DNA of 64,000 nucleotides from G963663775 sp963663775 (GCA_963663775.1 OY760624.1:992001-1056000); one strand, 5' to 3'. Shown: positions 52,701 through 61,592, counted from the first letter of the stretch. The notes: a model not told the origin generated them from the letters alone. Numbers and translations: made by a program.

Positions 52701-53915
52701 TTAGAAATGATTTGCATGGGAAAGATGGTCTGTACACTCTGGTGATGACGGCAGATTTTTCATAACCACTTTCAGTAAAATGGGTGTTAACAACAGCGTG
52801 GCAATGACCACAATGACAATTGCAGGGAACAAATCCTGTGAAACCAAGCCGACCTGCTCGCCCTTTTGTGCCACAATCAGAGAAACTTCACCACGAGAAA
52901 TCATACCAACGCCCACGCTCAACGCCTCCTGATTGGTGAAATGGTTGAGCTTGGCACCCAAACCACAGCCTACAATCTTGGAACCGAATGCAATCAGCAC
53001 CAACGTGATGGAAAACAGCAGCATTTTCCCGGTCATTCCGGAAATCTGACATTTTACACCGATACTCGCAAAGAAAATCGGAGAAAAGAACATATAGGAT
53101 AAAATGTACATTTTCTTGGCAATATACTCACGTGTTCGCATGATATTGCAAAGAATCAGACCTGCAAAATAAGCACCTGTGATGTCTGCAATACCAAACA
53201 CGGTTTCTGCAATATAGGAAAGAATAAAACAGAACACCAAGCCACTGATGGCAATGCGGCGTTTGCCCGCCCAGTCCTTATCCATCCGTTTGAACAAATG
53301 ATTTGCAACATAGCCAACCACACCGATGAATACAAAAAACAAAATAACACGCACAACCACAAAAATCGGCTGCTCCCGTGGGTCTGCAAATCCGGAAACA
53401 ATCGTCAAGGTAATCAATCCAATGACATCGTCAATGACTGCGGCGCCCAAAATGGTTGTGCCAACCTTGCTGCGCAATTTCCCCATTTCGCGCAGTGCTT
53501 CAATCGAGATTGAAACCGAAGTAGAACCAATGATAACGCCCATAAAAATTGCCTTGAGCATGTGCATGGGGTCATGGTCATCTGGGAAGAAGAACTGAAA
53601 GGCAAAAAAGCCAAGTGTGATAGAGATGATAACACCCAGCAGTGCGATGAGCAAACAGCCCTTACCGCTTTTTTTCAGCTCCGCCAAATCTGTATCCAAG
53701 CCCGCTGTAAATAACAGCAGGATAACACCGATTTCGGATGTCTGCAGTAAGAAATCGGTTTCTGTAATCAATCCACAAACGCTAGGCCCTAAAATAACGC
53801 CTGCGAGCAGCGCACCGACCACCTGCGGCATGTGCACTCGTTGTGATAAAAGCCCCAAAACTTTGGTGGAAAGCAAAATAATTGCCAGCACCAGCAGAAA
53901 AGAATATGACTCCAT
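52701..53915 (-). CDS. Cation:proton antiporter (CPA2/KefB type)
   Basis: A 404-residue transporter with about twelve or thirteen membrane helices. PQVVGALLAGVILGPSVCGL, the discontinuous helix region ending in GAAVIDDVIGLI with the paired Asp residues, and GMISRGEVSLIVAQKG are conserved Na+/H+ antiporter motifs. There is no C-terminal TrkA-N/RCK domain. The ATG at 53915 follows GGAGGGG at four bases; a longer open frame back to 54110 is non-coding leader. It probably exchanges Na+ or K+ for H+. Confidence 0.92.
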   Translation of the reverse strand: MESYSFLLVLAIILLSTKVLGLLSQRVHMPQVVGALLAGVILGPSVCGLITETDFLLQTSEIGVILLLFTAGLDTDLAELKKSGKGCLLIALLGVIISITLGFFAFQFFFPDDHDPMHMLKAIFMGVIIGSTSVSISIEALREMGKLRSKVGTTILGAAVIDDVIGLITLTIVSGFADPREQPIFVVVRVILFFVFIGVVGYVANHLFKRMDKDWAGKRRIAISGLVFCFILSYIAETVFGIADITGAYFAGLILCNIMRTREYIAKKMYILSYMFFSPIFFASIGVKCQISGMTGKMLLFSITLVLIAFGSKIVGCGLGAKLNHFTNQEALSVGVGMISRGEVSLIVAQKGEQVGLVSQDLFPAIVIVVIATLLLTPILLKVVMKNLPSSPECTDHLSHANHF

Positions 53916-53964
53916 AGAACCCCTCCGGTTTTTTAATTTTTTGTATCTCAAAGCGAATGGTATC

Positions 53965-53993
53965 ATTATACGCCCAGTATAACAGAAACACAA
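53965..53993 (-). promoter_or_regulatory. Sigma-A type promoter of the antiporter gene
   Basis: TTGTGT and TATAAT with a 17-base spacer on the minus strand, about 50 bases before the start codon. Confidence 0.75.
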
Positions 53994-54189
53994 GCAACAT
54001 TTTCGACAAAGCATCATACAATATACACAAAAAATTATGAAAAATAACATAAAGAGCAAATTTGTTACAAAAAACAATTCTCTGTAAGGAAAATGTAAAC
54101 CACTTTTCATTACCGCTTACACCTTATTTTCCTTAATAATCCCCATTTGTTTTTTACTATATGCAATCATTTCACGTAATAAATGTAAG
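53994..54189. other. AT-rich spacer upstream of the antiporter promoter
   Basis: No gene seen. The only structure noted is a perfect 10-bp inverted repeat, TAAGGAAAAT (54085-54094) and ATTTTCCTTA (54126-54135), with 31 bases between the arms. Its role is unknown. Confidence 0.4.
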
Positions 54190-54234
54190 AAAAGAGCAGA
54201 AAAACCACATTCTCTGTGTTTTTTCTGCTCTTTT
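54190..54234 (-). terminator. Terminator after clpC
   Basis: AAAAGAGCAGAAAAA and TTTTTTCTGCTCTTTT form a long stem with CACA/TGTG at its top. It lies about 100 bases after the clpC stop and ends the ctsR-mcsA-mcsB-clpC transcript. A and T runs on both flanks would allow action on either strand. Confidence 0.75.
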
Positions 54235-54332
54235 ACATCCGACGTAAAATCCTAATTTTTCCGATTTTCTTGTGCAATACCTATATAACCGCTGTTTTGC
54301 GGGTCAGACTTTGCACCCTACGGACCGATTCA

Positions 54333-56777
54333 CTAGGCTTCCTGTTCATTCAAAATCAATTTTTCATCCGCAACATCCAGTAATACGGTCTGCCCATGGC
54401 GCAGCATGCCCGAGAGCACCTGTGTTGCAACCAAATCCTCTACCTCGGACTGAATCGCACGGCGCAGTGGACGTGCACCATACACGGGGTCATATCCTGC
54501 TTTTGCCAAATGCACCCGTGCCGCATCGGTCCAGCGCAGATGCAGTTCCATGTCCTGCATCCTTGCCGCAACATTTGCCAGCATACCCGCTGCAATCTGC
54601 TCAATCTCGCTTTCGGTCAAGCGACGAAATACAATGGTATCATCCACACGATTCAAAAATTCCGGTCGGAAAATCTGCTTCAAATCCTCCAGTACCGCCT
54701 GCTTGATTTGCTCATAGCTTTGCTCTTCTGTTGCATGGTTTTCTTGGAAGCCCAGCGGTCGCTTGACTTCTCCTGTGATTTTGTGCGCACCGATGTTGGA
54801 GGTCATGATGATAACGGTATTTTTGAAGTCCACTTTGTGACCTTGTCCGTCTGTCAAAACACCATCATCGAGAATCTGCAATAAAATATTGAAGACATCC
54901 GGATGCGCTTTTTCGATTTCGTCGAACAGCACCACCGAATATGGCTTTCTTCTCACCTTTTCTGCAAGCTGTCCGCCTTCTTCAAATCCCACATATCCCG
55001 GTGGAGAACCAATCAGCTTGGAAACGCTGTGTTTTTCCATATATTCCGACATGTCAATGCGAATCATCGTGTTTTCATCCCCGAATAGTGCCTCTGCAAG
55101 TGCACGGCTCAGCTCGGTTTTACCCACACCGGTAGGCCCTAAAAACAGGAACGAACCCACGGGACGCTTGGGGTCACGCAATCCCACACGACTGCGGCGA
55201 ATGGCTTTCGCCACGGCATCAACCGCCAAATTTTGTCCAATCACCCGCTCATGCAGCGTTTCTTCCAACCGCAGCAACCGCTGGCTCTCATCCTCGGTCA
55301 ATTTTGCCACCGGAATCCCTGTCCAGCTGGCAATGACTGCTGCAATGTCCTGCTCGGTCACTGCACTGCGAGTCTTAGTTTGCTCTTCTTTCCAACTGCG
55401 GCGCTGTTCCTCTAATGCTTCTTTCTTGGATTTTTCTGCATCCCGTAATTTTGCCGCTTTTTCATAATCCTGCGCCTGCACGGACTCTTCCTTTTGTGCC
55501 GACAACGCCGCAATCTCATCTTCCAATTGCTTGAGCTCGGGAGGCGCTGTAATGGTCTGCAGCCGTACCCGTGATGCTGCTTCGTCAATCAAATCAATGG
55601 CTTTATCCGGTAGCTGCCGTCCCGATACATAGCGCACACTCAGCTTAACCGCTGCTACAATCGCCTCATCAGAAATGGAAATCCGATGGTGTGCTTCATA
55701 GCGGTCACGCAGTCCCTGCAAAATCTGAATGGCATCTTCCGCAGAAGGTTCTCCGACTGTCACCGGCTGAAAACGGCGCTCCAACGCGGCATCCTTTTCG
55801 ATATGCTTGCGGTATTCGTCATTGGTCGTCGCACCAATCACTTGGATTTCTCCACGGGACAGTGCCGGCTTTAAGATGTTCGCCGCATCCGCTGCGCCCT
55901 CTGCCGCACCTGCACCGACCAGCATATGCAGCTCATCGATGAACAAAATCACATCTTTTGCTGCCATCAGCTCTGCTACCACGGCTTTGATACGCTCTTC
56001 AAACTCGCCACGATATTTTGTGCCGGCAATCATACTCGTGAGGTCCAGTGAAATGATACGCTTGTCCCGCAGTGTTTCAGGAATATCGCCCTCTATGATG
56101 CGCTGTGCCAATCCTTCTGCCACAGCAGTTTTGCCCACGCCAGGGTCACCAATCAACGCTGGATTGTTTTTCGTACGGCGGGAAAGAATTTGAATCACAC
56201 GTTGAATTTCCTGCTCACGACCAATCACAGGGTCTAGCTTGCCTTCTCGTGCCGCCGCCGTCAAATCCCGACCATACTGCTCCAAAGTCTTTGTATCGGT
56301 ATTTTTTGAACTTTGCGTTGGCTCTTCCAACGGCTCTTCTGCGCCTAGCGATTCCGACAAGTTCTGATACAACTTTTGCATATCCACCTGCAAATGCTCC
56401 AGAAGCTGCAGTGCAACGCTCTGTCCTTCCCGCAGCAGTCCAATCAGCAAATGCTCTGTGCCAACATAATTGTGTCCCATGGACGATGCCGCCCGCACCG
56501 CCAGCTCAATAATCTGCTTGGTGCGTGGTGTCAGCCCCTGCGGTGCCGCATGGTCGGGTTGCCCGCGTCCAATGGTCTGCTCAATTTGCTGCAGCAGCCG
56601 TTCTTCACTGACACCGGCGGCATGCAGCACTTGATAGGCAACGCCTGTGCCCTCACGCACCAAGCCTACCAGTAAATGCTCCGAACCCACATAGCTGTGC
56701 CCCAGTTCCTCTGCTGTTTGCTGTGCAAAGCGAATTGCCTGTGCCGCACGCTCGGTAAATTTATTCTGAAAGAACAT
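54333..56777 (-). CDS. clpC: ATP-dependent Clp protease ATP-binding subunit ClpC
   Basis: HSP100 unfoldase partner of ClpP, 814 residues. The N-terminal domain has two Clp-N repeats: ERAAQAIRFAQQTAEELGHS then YVGSEHLLVGLVREG, and TPRTKQIIELAVRAASSMGH then YVGTEHLLIGLLREG. AAA-1 has GDPGVGKT, a UVR/coiled-coil middle domain lies near 415-450, and AAA-2 has GPTGVGKT and LFDEIEKAHP. The ClpP loop LGF is in RPLGFQENH. It is the last gene of the ctsR operon, 35 bases after mcsB. Confidence 0.97.
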   Translation of the reverse strand: MFFQNKFTERAAQAIRFAQQTAEELGHSYVGSEHLLVGLVREGTGVAYQVLHAAGVSEERLLQQIEQTIGRGQPDHAAPQGLTPRTKQIIELAVRAASSMGHNYVGTEHLLIGLLREGQSVALQLLEHLQVDMQKLYQNLSESLGAEEPLEEPTQSSKNTDTKTLEQYGRDLTAAAREGKLDPVIGREQEIQRVIQILSRRTKNNPALIGDPGVGKTAVAEGLAQRIIEGDIPETLRDKRIISLDLTSMIAGTKYRGEFEERIKAVVAELMAAKDVILFIDELHMLVGAGAAEGAADAANILKPALSRGEIQVIGATTNDEYRKHIEKDAALERRFQPVTVGEPSAEDAIQILQGLRDRYEAHHRISISDEAIVAAVKLSVRYVSGRQLPDKAIDLIDEAASRVRLQTITAPPELKQLEDEIAALSAQKEESVQAQDYEKAAKLRDAEKSKKEALEEQRRSWKEEQTKTRSAVTEQDIAAVIASWTGIPVAKLTEDESQRLLRLEETLHERVIGQNLAVDAVAKAIRRSRVGLRDPKRPVGSFLFLGPTGVGKTELSRALAEALFGDENTMIRIDMSEYMEKHSVSKLIGSPPGYVGFEEGGQLAEKVRRKPYSVVLFDEIEKAHPDVFNILLQILDDGVLTDGQGHKVDFKNTVIIMTSNIGAHKITGEVKRPLGFQENHATEEQSYEQIKQAVLEDLKQIFRPEFLNRVDDTIVFRRLTESEIEQIAAGMLANVAARMQDMELHLRWTDAARVHLAKAGYDPVYGARPLRRAIQSEVEDLVATQVLSGMLRHGQTVLLDVADEKLILNEQEA

Positions 56778-56811
56778 AGATTTCTCCTTTCCGCCCCATA
56801 TAGCAGGGGGT

Positions 56812-57837
56812 TTATTGTATTTTTAATTTACTTCCGATGTGTTCCCGCAACCATGCGGCACGTGTACTGTCACGCTCGCCCGCTGTGGCGGTTGTATTCG
56901 CTTGCAGCCGCAGGGTAGCTGGCTGAATCGCCTGCTCCGCCAAATACACATCGTGTGGGGAAACGCCCTGCAAAATGCCTTGCTCCAATCCCATCAGGAC
57001 ATCTGACAAGCATGCAATGGCTTCCTTGGTGTCGATACGTCTTGCTGTCTGCAAAACACCTGCCGACCGACACAAGCGGTCTGTCAGCCCCACTTCATCC
57101 TGCTCACGCACTGCCAACCGTGCTTTTCGCTCAGCCGCAATGATTTTGCTGCAAACCGCAACCAATCCATCGGTCAAAGCGTCTTCCGATTGTCCCAGTG
57201 TGACTTGATTGCTGATTTGATAAAAACTGCCCTGCGCAGCGGTTCCTTCGCCAAAGGCACCACGCACTGCGCAACCTTGCCGCCCTGCCCAACCAATCAG
57301 CTCCTGCATGCCGCCCACCTTGGTCAGCATCGGCAAATGCAGCATCACGGAGGCACGCAGTCCTGTACCGATATTGGTCGGACATGCGGTCAAATATCCT
57401 AGCTTTCCATCATAATCCATCGGCATCTGAGATTCCAAAAGCTGTGCCAATCGCTGTGCTTCCTGTAGACATTCCCGAGGACATAATCCACGCCCCATCA
57501 CCTGCAGGCGCATATGGTCTTCTTCTCCAATCAAAACAGAAACGTTTCCATTTTTGGAGGCAATGACCCATCCGCCACGCTGTGCGAGTTCTGGAGAAAT
57601 CAAATGCCGCTCGACCATCGCCTGTGCTTGGACCGTACCGGCGTGAATTTCTGTTTTGATGAATTCATCCGCAATGGCTGGTGCCGTTTGCAAAGCGGCT
57701 TCTATCCGATTTGCTATCTCCGCCAAGGCTTGCGGCGTCTGCTTGGCATACGTGTAGCCTTTGATGTTTCGTGCCAAACGCACTCTGGAGCTTGCCACAA
57801 CGCTTTCAAAGCCGCCTGTTAGCTCAAACATGCTCAT
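56812..57837 (-). CDS. mcsB: Protein-arginine kinase McsB
   Basis: Phosphorylates arginines on proteins to mark them for ClpCP and inactivates CtsR. The 341 residues are homologous to ATP:guanido phosphotransferases: VVASSRVRLARNIKGY near the N-terminus, and LGYLTACPTNIGTGLRASVM with the conserved Cys near 155-175. It overlaps the mcsA stop by four bases and precedes clpC. Confidence 0.96.
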   Translation of the reverse strand: MSMFELTGGFESVVASSRVRLARNIKGYTYAKQTPQALAEIANRIEAALQTAPAIADEFIKTEIHAGTVQAQAMVERHLISPELAQRGGWVIASKNGNVSVLIGEEDHMRLQVMGRGLCPRECLQEAQRLAQLLESQMPMDYDGKLGYLTACPTNIGTGLRASVMLHLPMLTKVGGMQELIGWAGRQGCAVRGAFGEGTAAQGSFYQISNQVTLGQSEDALTDGLVAVCSKIIAAERKARLAVREQDEVGLTDRLCRSAGVLQTARRIDTKEAIACLSDVLMGLEQGILQGVSPHDVYLAEQAIQPATLRLQANTTATAGERDSTRAAWLREHIGSKLKIQ

Positions 57838-58361
57838 GTTTCCTCCTGTCTGCGAATTTCATCCCGCAAGCGTGCTGCTTCTTCATAATTCTCCTGCGCA
57901 ATCGCTTCTTGCAGCTTTTGTCGAAGGGCTTCCAGTGGATTTTGTTCTGCCTGCGTGGGGGCTTCTGACTGCGGGGCACTGCCAATGTGCGACTCTGCGC
58001 CCTGCACACGCTTGATGTAGGGGGTCAGCACCTCTGCAAATGTCTGGTAGCATTCGGAGCATCCCACACGACCCGTGTGCTGCAGTTCCTGCAGGGTCAT
58101 GCCACAGCTTGGGCAGACCTGTGCCGTCCCTATCCGCACATTTTGTGCCTCGTGCTCTGTGATACCCGCAAGAAACGGAGATGCCGTGCTCCCGAAAAGG
58201 GACGGAAATCCAAAAAATCCGGCAAAGGTTTGTGGAAATGGTGCATGTGTCTGCATCTGCTGTGCACAGGCACTGCACAGGTGCATTTCACGGGTTTGAC
58301 CATTGATGGTTTCTTGATAATGAGTATTCGCTTCCTGTTTGCCACACTTTTCGCATTTCAT
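57834..58361 (-). CDS. mcsA: McsA, zinc-binding activator of McsB
   Basis: A 175-residue protein with two Cys4 zinc sites: CEKC (3-6) with CSAC (29-32), and CPSC (83-86) with CSEC (100-103). The C-terminal UVR domain (about 140-172, LEALRQKLQEAIAQENYEEA then ARLRDEIR) contacts McsB/ClpC. It is second in the ctsR operon. Confidence 0.95.
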   Translation of the reverse strand: MKCEKCGKQEANTHYQETINGQTREMHLCSACAQQMQTHAPFPQTFAGFFGFPSLFGSTASPFLAGITEHEAQNVRIGTAQVCPSCGMTLQELQHTGRVGCSECYQTFAEVLTPYIKRVQGAESHIGSAPQSEAPTQAEQNPLEALRQKLQEAIAQENYEEAARLRDEIRRQEET

Positions 58362-58420
58362 GACGTCACTTCTCCTTTTAGCCTAGTATAGTATACAATT
58401 GTTTGATTTTTTATCGAGTT

Positions 58421-58879
58421 TTAGGTTGCAAGCCCCAAAATTGCACATCGGAAAATACCTGCCCGCAGTCGGTCACGCTCTTCCGGCAGCACTTCTGCCA
58501 ATGCACCATCCGAGCATGCCGACAAGAGCAAGCGACCTTCGGAAGGGCTTAGCAAGCCCGCGCTGACCAAGGTTTGTGTAATTTTGGCACTGCTGTTTTG
58601 TGTTAACCTTCCTCCAATGCCACGTGCGGCTTCCACCAAGGTTCGCCTGCGGTCGTCCATCAAGCGGATGATGCGGATATACCCGCCGCCGCCACGCTGA
58701 CTCTCTACCAAATATCCATTTTCCGGCGTAAACCGTGTTTCAATCACATAATTGATTTGACTTGGCGCACAGGAAAAATGAGTTGCAAGCGATTTTCGCT
58801 GCAATTCTGCAACGCCGCCGCCGTCTGACAGCATTTCCGCAATCGAGCGTGCAATCATGTCGCTCATCTTCATATGCAT
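58421..58879 (-). CDS. ctsR: Heat-shock repressor CtsR
   Basis: Repressor of class III heat-shock genes. The DNA-binding domain contains FSCAPSQINYVIETRFTPEN then GYLVESQRGGGGYIRIIRL, with the glycine-rich wing that senses heat. The 152-residue length is normal. The first of three close ATGs is used; the ATG at 58873 is equally possible. Two CtsR boxes bracket its promoter, showing autoregulation. Confidence 0.96.
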   Translation of the reverse strand: MHMKMSDMIARSIAEMLSDGGGVAELQRKSLATHFSCAPSQINYVIETRFTPENGYLVESQRGGGGYIRIIRLMDDRRRTLVEAARGIGGRLTQNSSAKITQTLVSAGLLSPSEGRLLLSACSDGALAEVLPEERDRLRAGIFRCAILGLAT

Positions 58880-58896
58880 CTCACCTCCCTTTTTCC

Positions 58897-58914
58897 TGAC
58901 CTTTTCTGACCTTT
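58897..58914 (-). promoter_or_regulatory. CtsR box 1 (downstream of the -10)
   Basis: AAAGGTCAGAAAAGGTCA on the minus strand matches the tandem heptad CtsR operator. It overlaps the transcript start region and the leader of ctsR. Confidence 0.88.
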
Positions 58915-58920
58915 GTTCTT

Positions 58921-58949
58921 ATTATAAAAACATGCTTACCAAAACGCAA
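58921..58949 (-). promoter_or_regulatory. Promoter of the ctsR operon
   Basis: TTGCGT and TATAAT with a 17-base spacer on the minus strand, located exactly between the two CtsR boxes. Confidence 0.8.
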
Positions 58950-58960
58950 GCCTCGTTCTC

Positions 58961-58978
58961 TGACCTTTTCTGACCTTT
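58961..58978 (-). promoter_or_regulatory. CtsR box 2 (upstream of the -35)
   Basis: Identical 18-base copy of box 1, 64 bases upstream. Two boxes on either side of a promoter suggest tight repression. Confidence 0.88.
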
Positions 58979-59103
58979 ATGTGCTGTTATATGAGATTAT
59001 CTTTTGTTTTGAGCTGTATACGCTTGTATTGACTTTTTTTCATCGTTTTTTAGATTTTGCTTTGCTATTCTTTTTTCGGAAATCTGTCAAAGCATGCAAT
59101 TTT

Positions 59104-59153
59104 TGCACGATAAGACACGCAAAATGTTTCCTGTTGCTAATATGCACGATAAG
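59104..59153. repeat. Pair of 11-bp direct repeats upstream of the ferredoxin gene
   Basis: TGCACGATAAG occurs at 59104-59114 and again at 59143-59153, 39 bases apart, just before the -35 of the ferredoxin promoter. They could be binding sites of an unknown regulator. Confidence 0.5.
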
Positions 59154-59155
59154 TC

Positions 59156-59183
59156 TTGTATTTTTTCTTCCATGTGATACAAT
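59156..59183 (+). promoter_or_regulatory. Promoter of the ferredoxin gene
   Basis: TTGTAT and TACAAT with a 16-base spacer, about 33 bases before the start codon. Confidence 0.65.
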
Positions 59184-59216
59184 GTGTACATAGATTCAAA
59201 TAGGAGGTATTTTATC

Positions 59217-59387
59217 ATGGCACATGTAATTAGTGACGCTTGCGTTAGCTGTGGCTCTTGCGAAAGCTCTTGCCCGGTTGGTGCTATCTCTGCTGGTGAC
59301 GGCCAGTACGTAATCAACGCAGACGCTTGTGTAGATTGCGGCGCTTGCGCAGGCACTTGCCCGGTTGGTGCAATCACTGCAGGCTAA
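59217..59387 (+). CDS. 2[4Fe-4S] ferredoxin
   Basis: A 56-residue clostridial-type ferredoxin, the low-potential electron carrier for enzymes such as pyruvate:ferredoxin oxidoreductase and hydrogenase. The two motifs C9-x2-C12-x2-C15-x3-C19-P and C38-x2-C41-x2-C44-x3-C48-P are complete and internally symmetric. The ATG at 59217 follows TAGGAGGT; an upstream in-frame ATG at 59184 is not supported. It forms a single-gene unit with its own promoter and terminator. Confidence 0.97.
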   Translation: MAHVISDACVSCGSCESSCPVGAISAGDGQYVINADACVDCGACAGTCPVGAITAG

Positions 59388-59405
59388 TTTTAGCTTGTAT
59401 TTTGC

Positions 59406-59436
59406 AAAAAAGAACCGTTCCTTACGGTTCTTTTTT
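59406..59436 (+). terminator. Terminator of the ferredoxin gene
   Basis: AAAAAAGAACCGT pairs with ACGGTTCTTTTTT around a five-base loop, 19 bases after the stop codon. Confidence 0.9.
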
Positions 59437-59481
59437 GTTTTTCATAACGTTATCTTGGCGCATCGCCAGTTTGTATATCAA

Positions 59482-59517
59482 AAAACCAGCGGTACACAAT
59501 TGTGTACCGCTGGTTTT
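59482..59517. terminator. Perfect palindromic terminator after the secG operon
   Basis: Bases 59482-59517 are a perfect 36-base palindrome with A and T runs at the ends (AAAACCAGCGG and CCGCTGGTTTT). It ends the minus-strand secG transcript about 35 bases after the last stop. Confidence 0.8.
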
Positions 59518-59551
59518 ATTCGTTATGGGTATCCCTTGCGAAAAATACTGC

Positions 59552-59785
59552 TTATACATGCAGAAAAATACCAACCACAAGGCTTATCATTAAAAAAATT
59601 GCAGCAACGATGGAAAACCGACTTGCCCATTGATAATAATTCGCCGCAGCTTCCTGCTTTTCCGGCGGCTGCTCCCCTCGTTCTATGGCACCACGAATCA
59701 TTCCCATGCGCAAACGCAACAGAAATGAAACCACACTGCACAGCGCAAACAATGCCAAAAATACGATTTGAACCGTTCGCATCAT
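59552..59785 (-). CDS. Small two-helix membrane protein after secG
   Basis: A 77-residue protein with two hydrophobic helices (about 5-25 and 55-76) and a basic/acidic loop between. It starts at the base after the secG stop, so it is translationally coupled. No family is recognised. An N-in/N-out topology cannot be decided; a link with the Sec translocon is suggested only by position. Confidence 0.65.
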   Translation of the reverse strand: MMRTVQIVFLALFALCSVVSFLLRLRMGMIRGAIERGEQPPEKQEAAANYYQWASRFSIVAAIFLMISLVVGIFLHV

Positions 59786-60019
59786 TTACAGCAACACCAA
59801 TGCAATGGTGCAAATACCAAAAACAATGGCGATAACTGTGGTTGCCTTGCCTAAAATGGCATCAATTCCACGTGCCTTATTTGCACTGAAAAACGTATCT
59901 GCAGCACCTCCGATAGCACCCAGACCCTGTGTTTTACCTTTTTGCAGCAACACGGTGATAATCAGAAACAAACTTGCAATGACTTGCACAATCGAAAGTG
60001 CAAATTGAGCATTTTCCAT
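59786..60019 (-). CDS. secG: Preprotein translocase subunit SecG
   Basis: Small accessory subunit of the SecYEG channel, 77 residues. Two membrane helices (about 4-24 and 55-76) flank the conserved loop VLLQKGKTQGLGAIGGAADT then FFSANKARGIDAIL, the SecG signature. It is expressed from a promoter at 60092-60120 together with the small membrane protein that follows. Confidence 0.94.
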   Translation of the reverse strand: MENAQFALSIVQVIASLFLIITVLLQKGKTQGLGAIGGAADTFFSANKARGIDAILGKATTVIAIVFGICTIALVLL

Positions 60020-60091
60020 GGTTGACTTCCTCCTATTTGATATGATTCCTATTTTTGCGCCTTATCGCAGCGTCTAATATTCACAAATACC

Positions 60092-60120
60092 ATCATAGCA
60101 TACCTTTTTCACAATAGCAA
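60092..60120 (-). promoter_or_regulatory. Promoter of secG
   Basis: TTGCTA and TATGAT with a 17-base spacer on the minus strand. Confidence 0.65.
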
Positions 60121-60147
60121 GACGCAATATCATGTATTTTACAGAAT

Positions 60148-60669
60148 TTATTTTGCTGTTATCCGCTTCAAGCTGGATTGCAGCCGCTGCTGCGCCGGTT
60201 TTCCATGCTTGTTGCAATGGCTTTTGCCATCGGACAGATTTGCCACCACCACACGCGCACTGGACCAGCCGCTTACCTTATATTGTCGCTCATCCTGATG
60301 CTTCCGCAAGGCTTTGATGGCGTCTTTATCCGCATGTTCTGTTGCAATCACCAAGGTCAGCATGGTAAATTCATGCCATTTATCCAGCTTGACCTGCCGC
60401 TCCTGCACCTGTGCCAAATACGCCAGCAGCTCTTCCAATCCCGCAAGCTGCACGGTTTTCATCGGAATAAACAAACAAATTTCATGGCTGTGCGTGAAAT
60501 TTCCCGTTGGAATGAGACCAAACGGCTTGCGTTCAAAGCTCATGTTAAAACGAGCATCCATGGCAACCCAACGCCCCTCCACAAGGGTATCCCGTGTGAT
60601 GGTAAAGTCTTTTCCCATATCCTGCGCAGCATTCTCTAAAAACTGCGCAAAGGCTGTATCAAAATCCAC
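60148..60669 (-). CDS. Unknown protein of 173 residues
   Basis: I do not recognise this protein. It is soluble, with alternating strands and helices: VEGRWVAMDARFNMSFERKP, then LIPTGNFTHSHEICLFIPMK, a long helix near 78-98 and a FTMLTLVIATEH strand. The last 35 residues are very basic (Lys/Arg/His/Gln), which suggests binding to nucleic acid or to an acidic partner. It lies 20 bases after the nucleotidyltransferase gene on the same strand and is probably co-transcribed. Confidence 0.65.
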   Translation of the reverse strand: MDFDTAFAQFLENAAQDMGKDFTITRDTLVEGRWVAMDARFNMSFERKPFGLIPTGNFTHSHEICLFIPMKTVQLAGLEELLAYLAQVQERQVKLDKWHEFTMLTLVIATEHADKDAIKALRKHQDERQYKVSGWSSARVVVANLSDGKSHCNKHGKPAQQRLQSSLKRITAK

Positions 60670-60689
60670 TGTCTAAAACGCCCCTTCCC

Positions 60690-61592
60690 TTAAAACGCCG
60701 CAGGATAGATGCCCGCATCGGTCAACTGGGCAATCGCCTGCTGCACCATTGGCTTATCCTCCCGATAGGTAACACCAAACCAATTGGAATGGGTATGCAG
60801 AATTCTTGCCGTTGCACGTCCTGCTTGAATCAATGTATCCACCGCTGTCGGCAGATAAAATTCTGCTTTTTCCGGATTTTGCGGCAGCTCGGCTTGCATG
60901 AATCGCTCTAACAGCTCGGTCAGTACCTCTGCGAAGGAAGGGGTAAACCCCCAAAAATTCAAAGAAACTGGCGTATCCTCTGCCAAAATGCCTTCCTCTT
61001 CACAATGGATTTTGCCGTCTGCCCCACGTGCAATGGCGGTATATTCCTGAATGGCAGCCAAATAGCCTGCCTCATCCGCCTTGCATACCCCACGAGAAAC
61101 CGTGCCGCTTGCGCTCAGCGTGTTTTGAATAGCATACCCCACCATGCAATAGCGATATTTTTCATCGTCTGCTGCGGCTTCCAGATGCTGATAAATGGCA
61201 GCAAATGCTTCTGCGCCATAAAAATCATCCGCATTGATGACTGCAAACGGTGCATCAATGGCATCCTTTGCGCACCAAACAGCGTGCCCTGTGCCCAGCG
61301 GCTTTGTGCGTCCCTCCACTGCCGTATTGCCTTCGGGCACACGGTCTGCGGTTTGATACACATACGTGACCTCAAATCGCTCCTGTGCACGCTTGCCGAT
61401 TTTTTCTGCGAACGCATCTTGCAATTCCGGTCGAATAATGAACACAATGCGCCGAAATCCTGCACGATATGCATCATATAGCGAATAATCCATAATAATT
61501 TGACCATTTGGGCCGACTGCATCCAGCTGCTTCAAACCGCCGTACCGAGAACCCATACCAGCCGCCATAACCACTAAAATCGGTTGTTTCAT
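60690..61592 (-). CDS. Sugar-phosphate nucleotidyltransferase-like protein
   Basis: A 300-residue GT-A fold NTP transferase. VVMAAGMGSRYGGLKQLDAV is the nucleotide-binding signature with a variant G-x-G-S-R-x-G, and AVINADDFYGAEAF the metal-binding DD segment. It belongs with UDP-glucose/mannose-1-phosphate-type pyrophosphorylases, but the loop differs from GalU, so substrate is unsure. Its promoter is at 61677-61705. Confidence 0.88.
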   Translation of the reverse strand: MKQPILVVMAAGMGSRYGGLKQLDAVGPNGQIIMDYSLYDAYRAGFRRIVFIIRPELQDAFAEKIGKRAQERFEVTYVYQTADRVPEGNTAVEGRTKPLGTGHAVWCAKDAIDAPFAVINADDFYGAEAFAAIYQHLEAAADDEKYRYCMVGYAIQNTLSASGTVSRGVCKADEAGYLAAIQEYTAIARGADGKIHCEEEGILAEDTPVSLNFWGFTPSFAEVLTELLERFMQAELPQNPEKAEFYLPTAVDTLIQAGRATARILHTHSNWFGVTYREDKPMVQQAIAQLTDAGIYPAAF

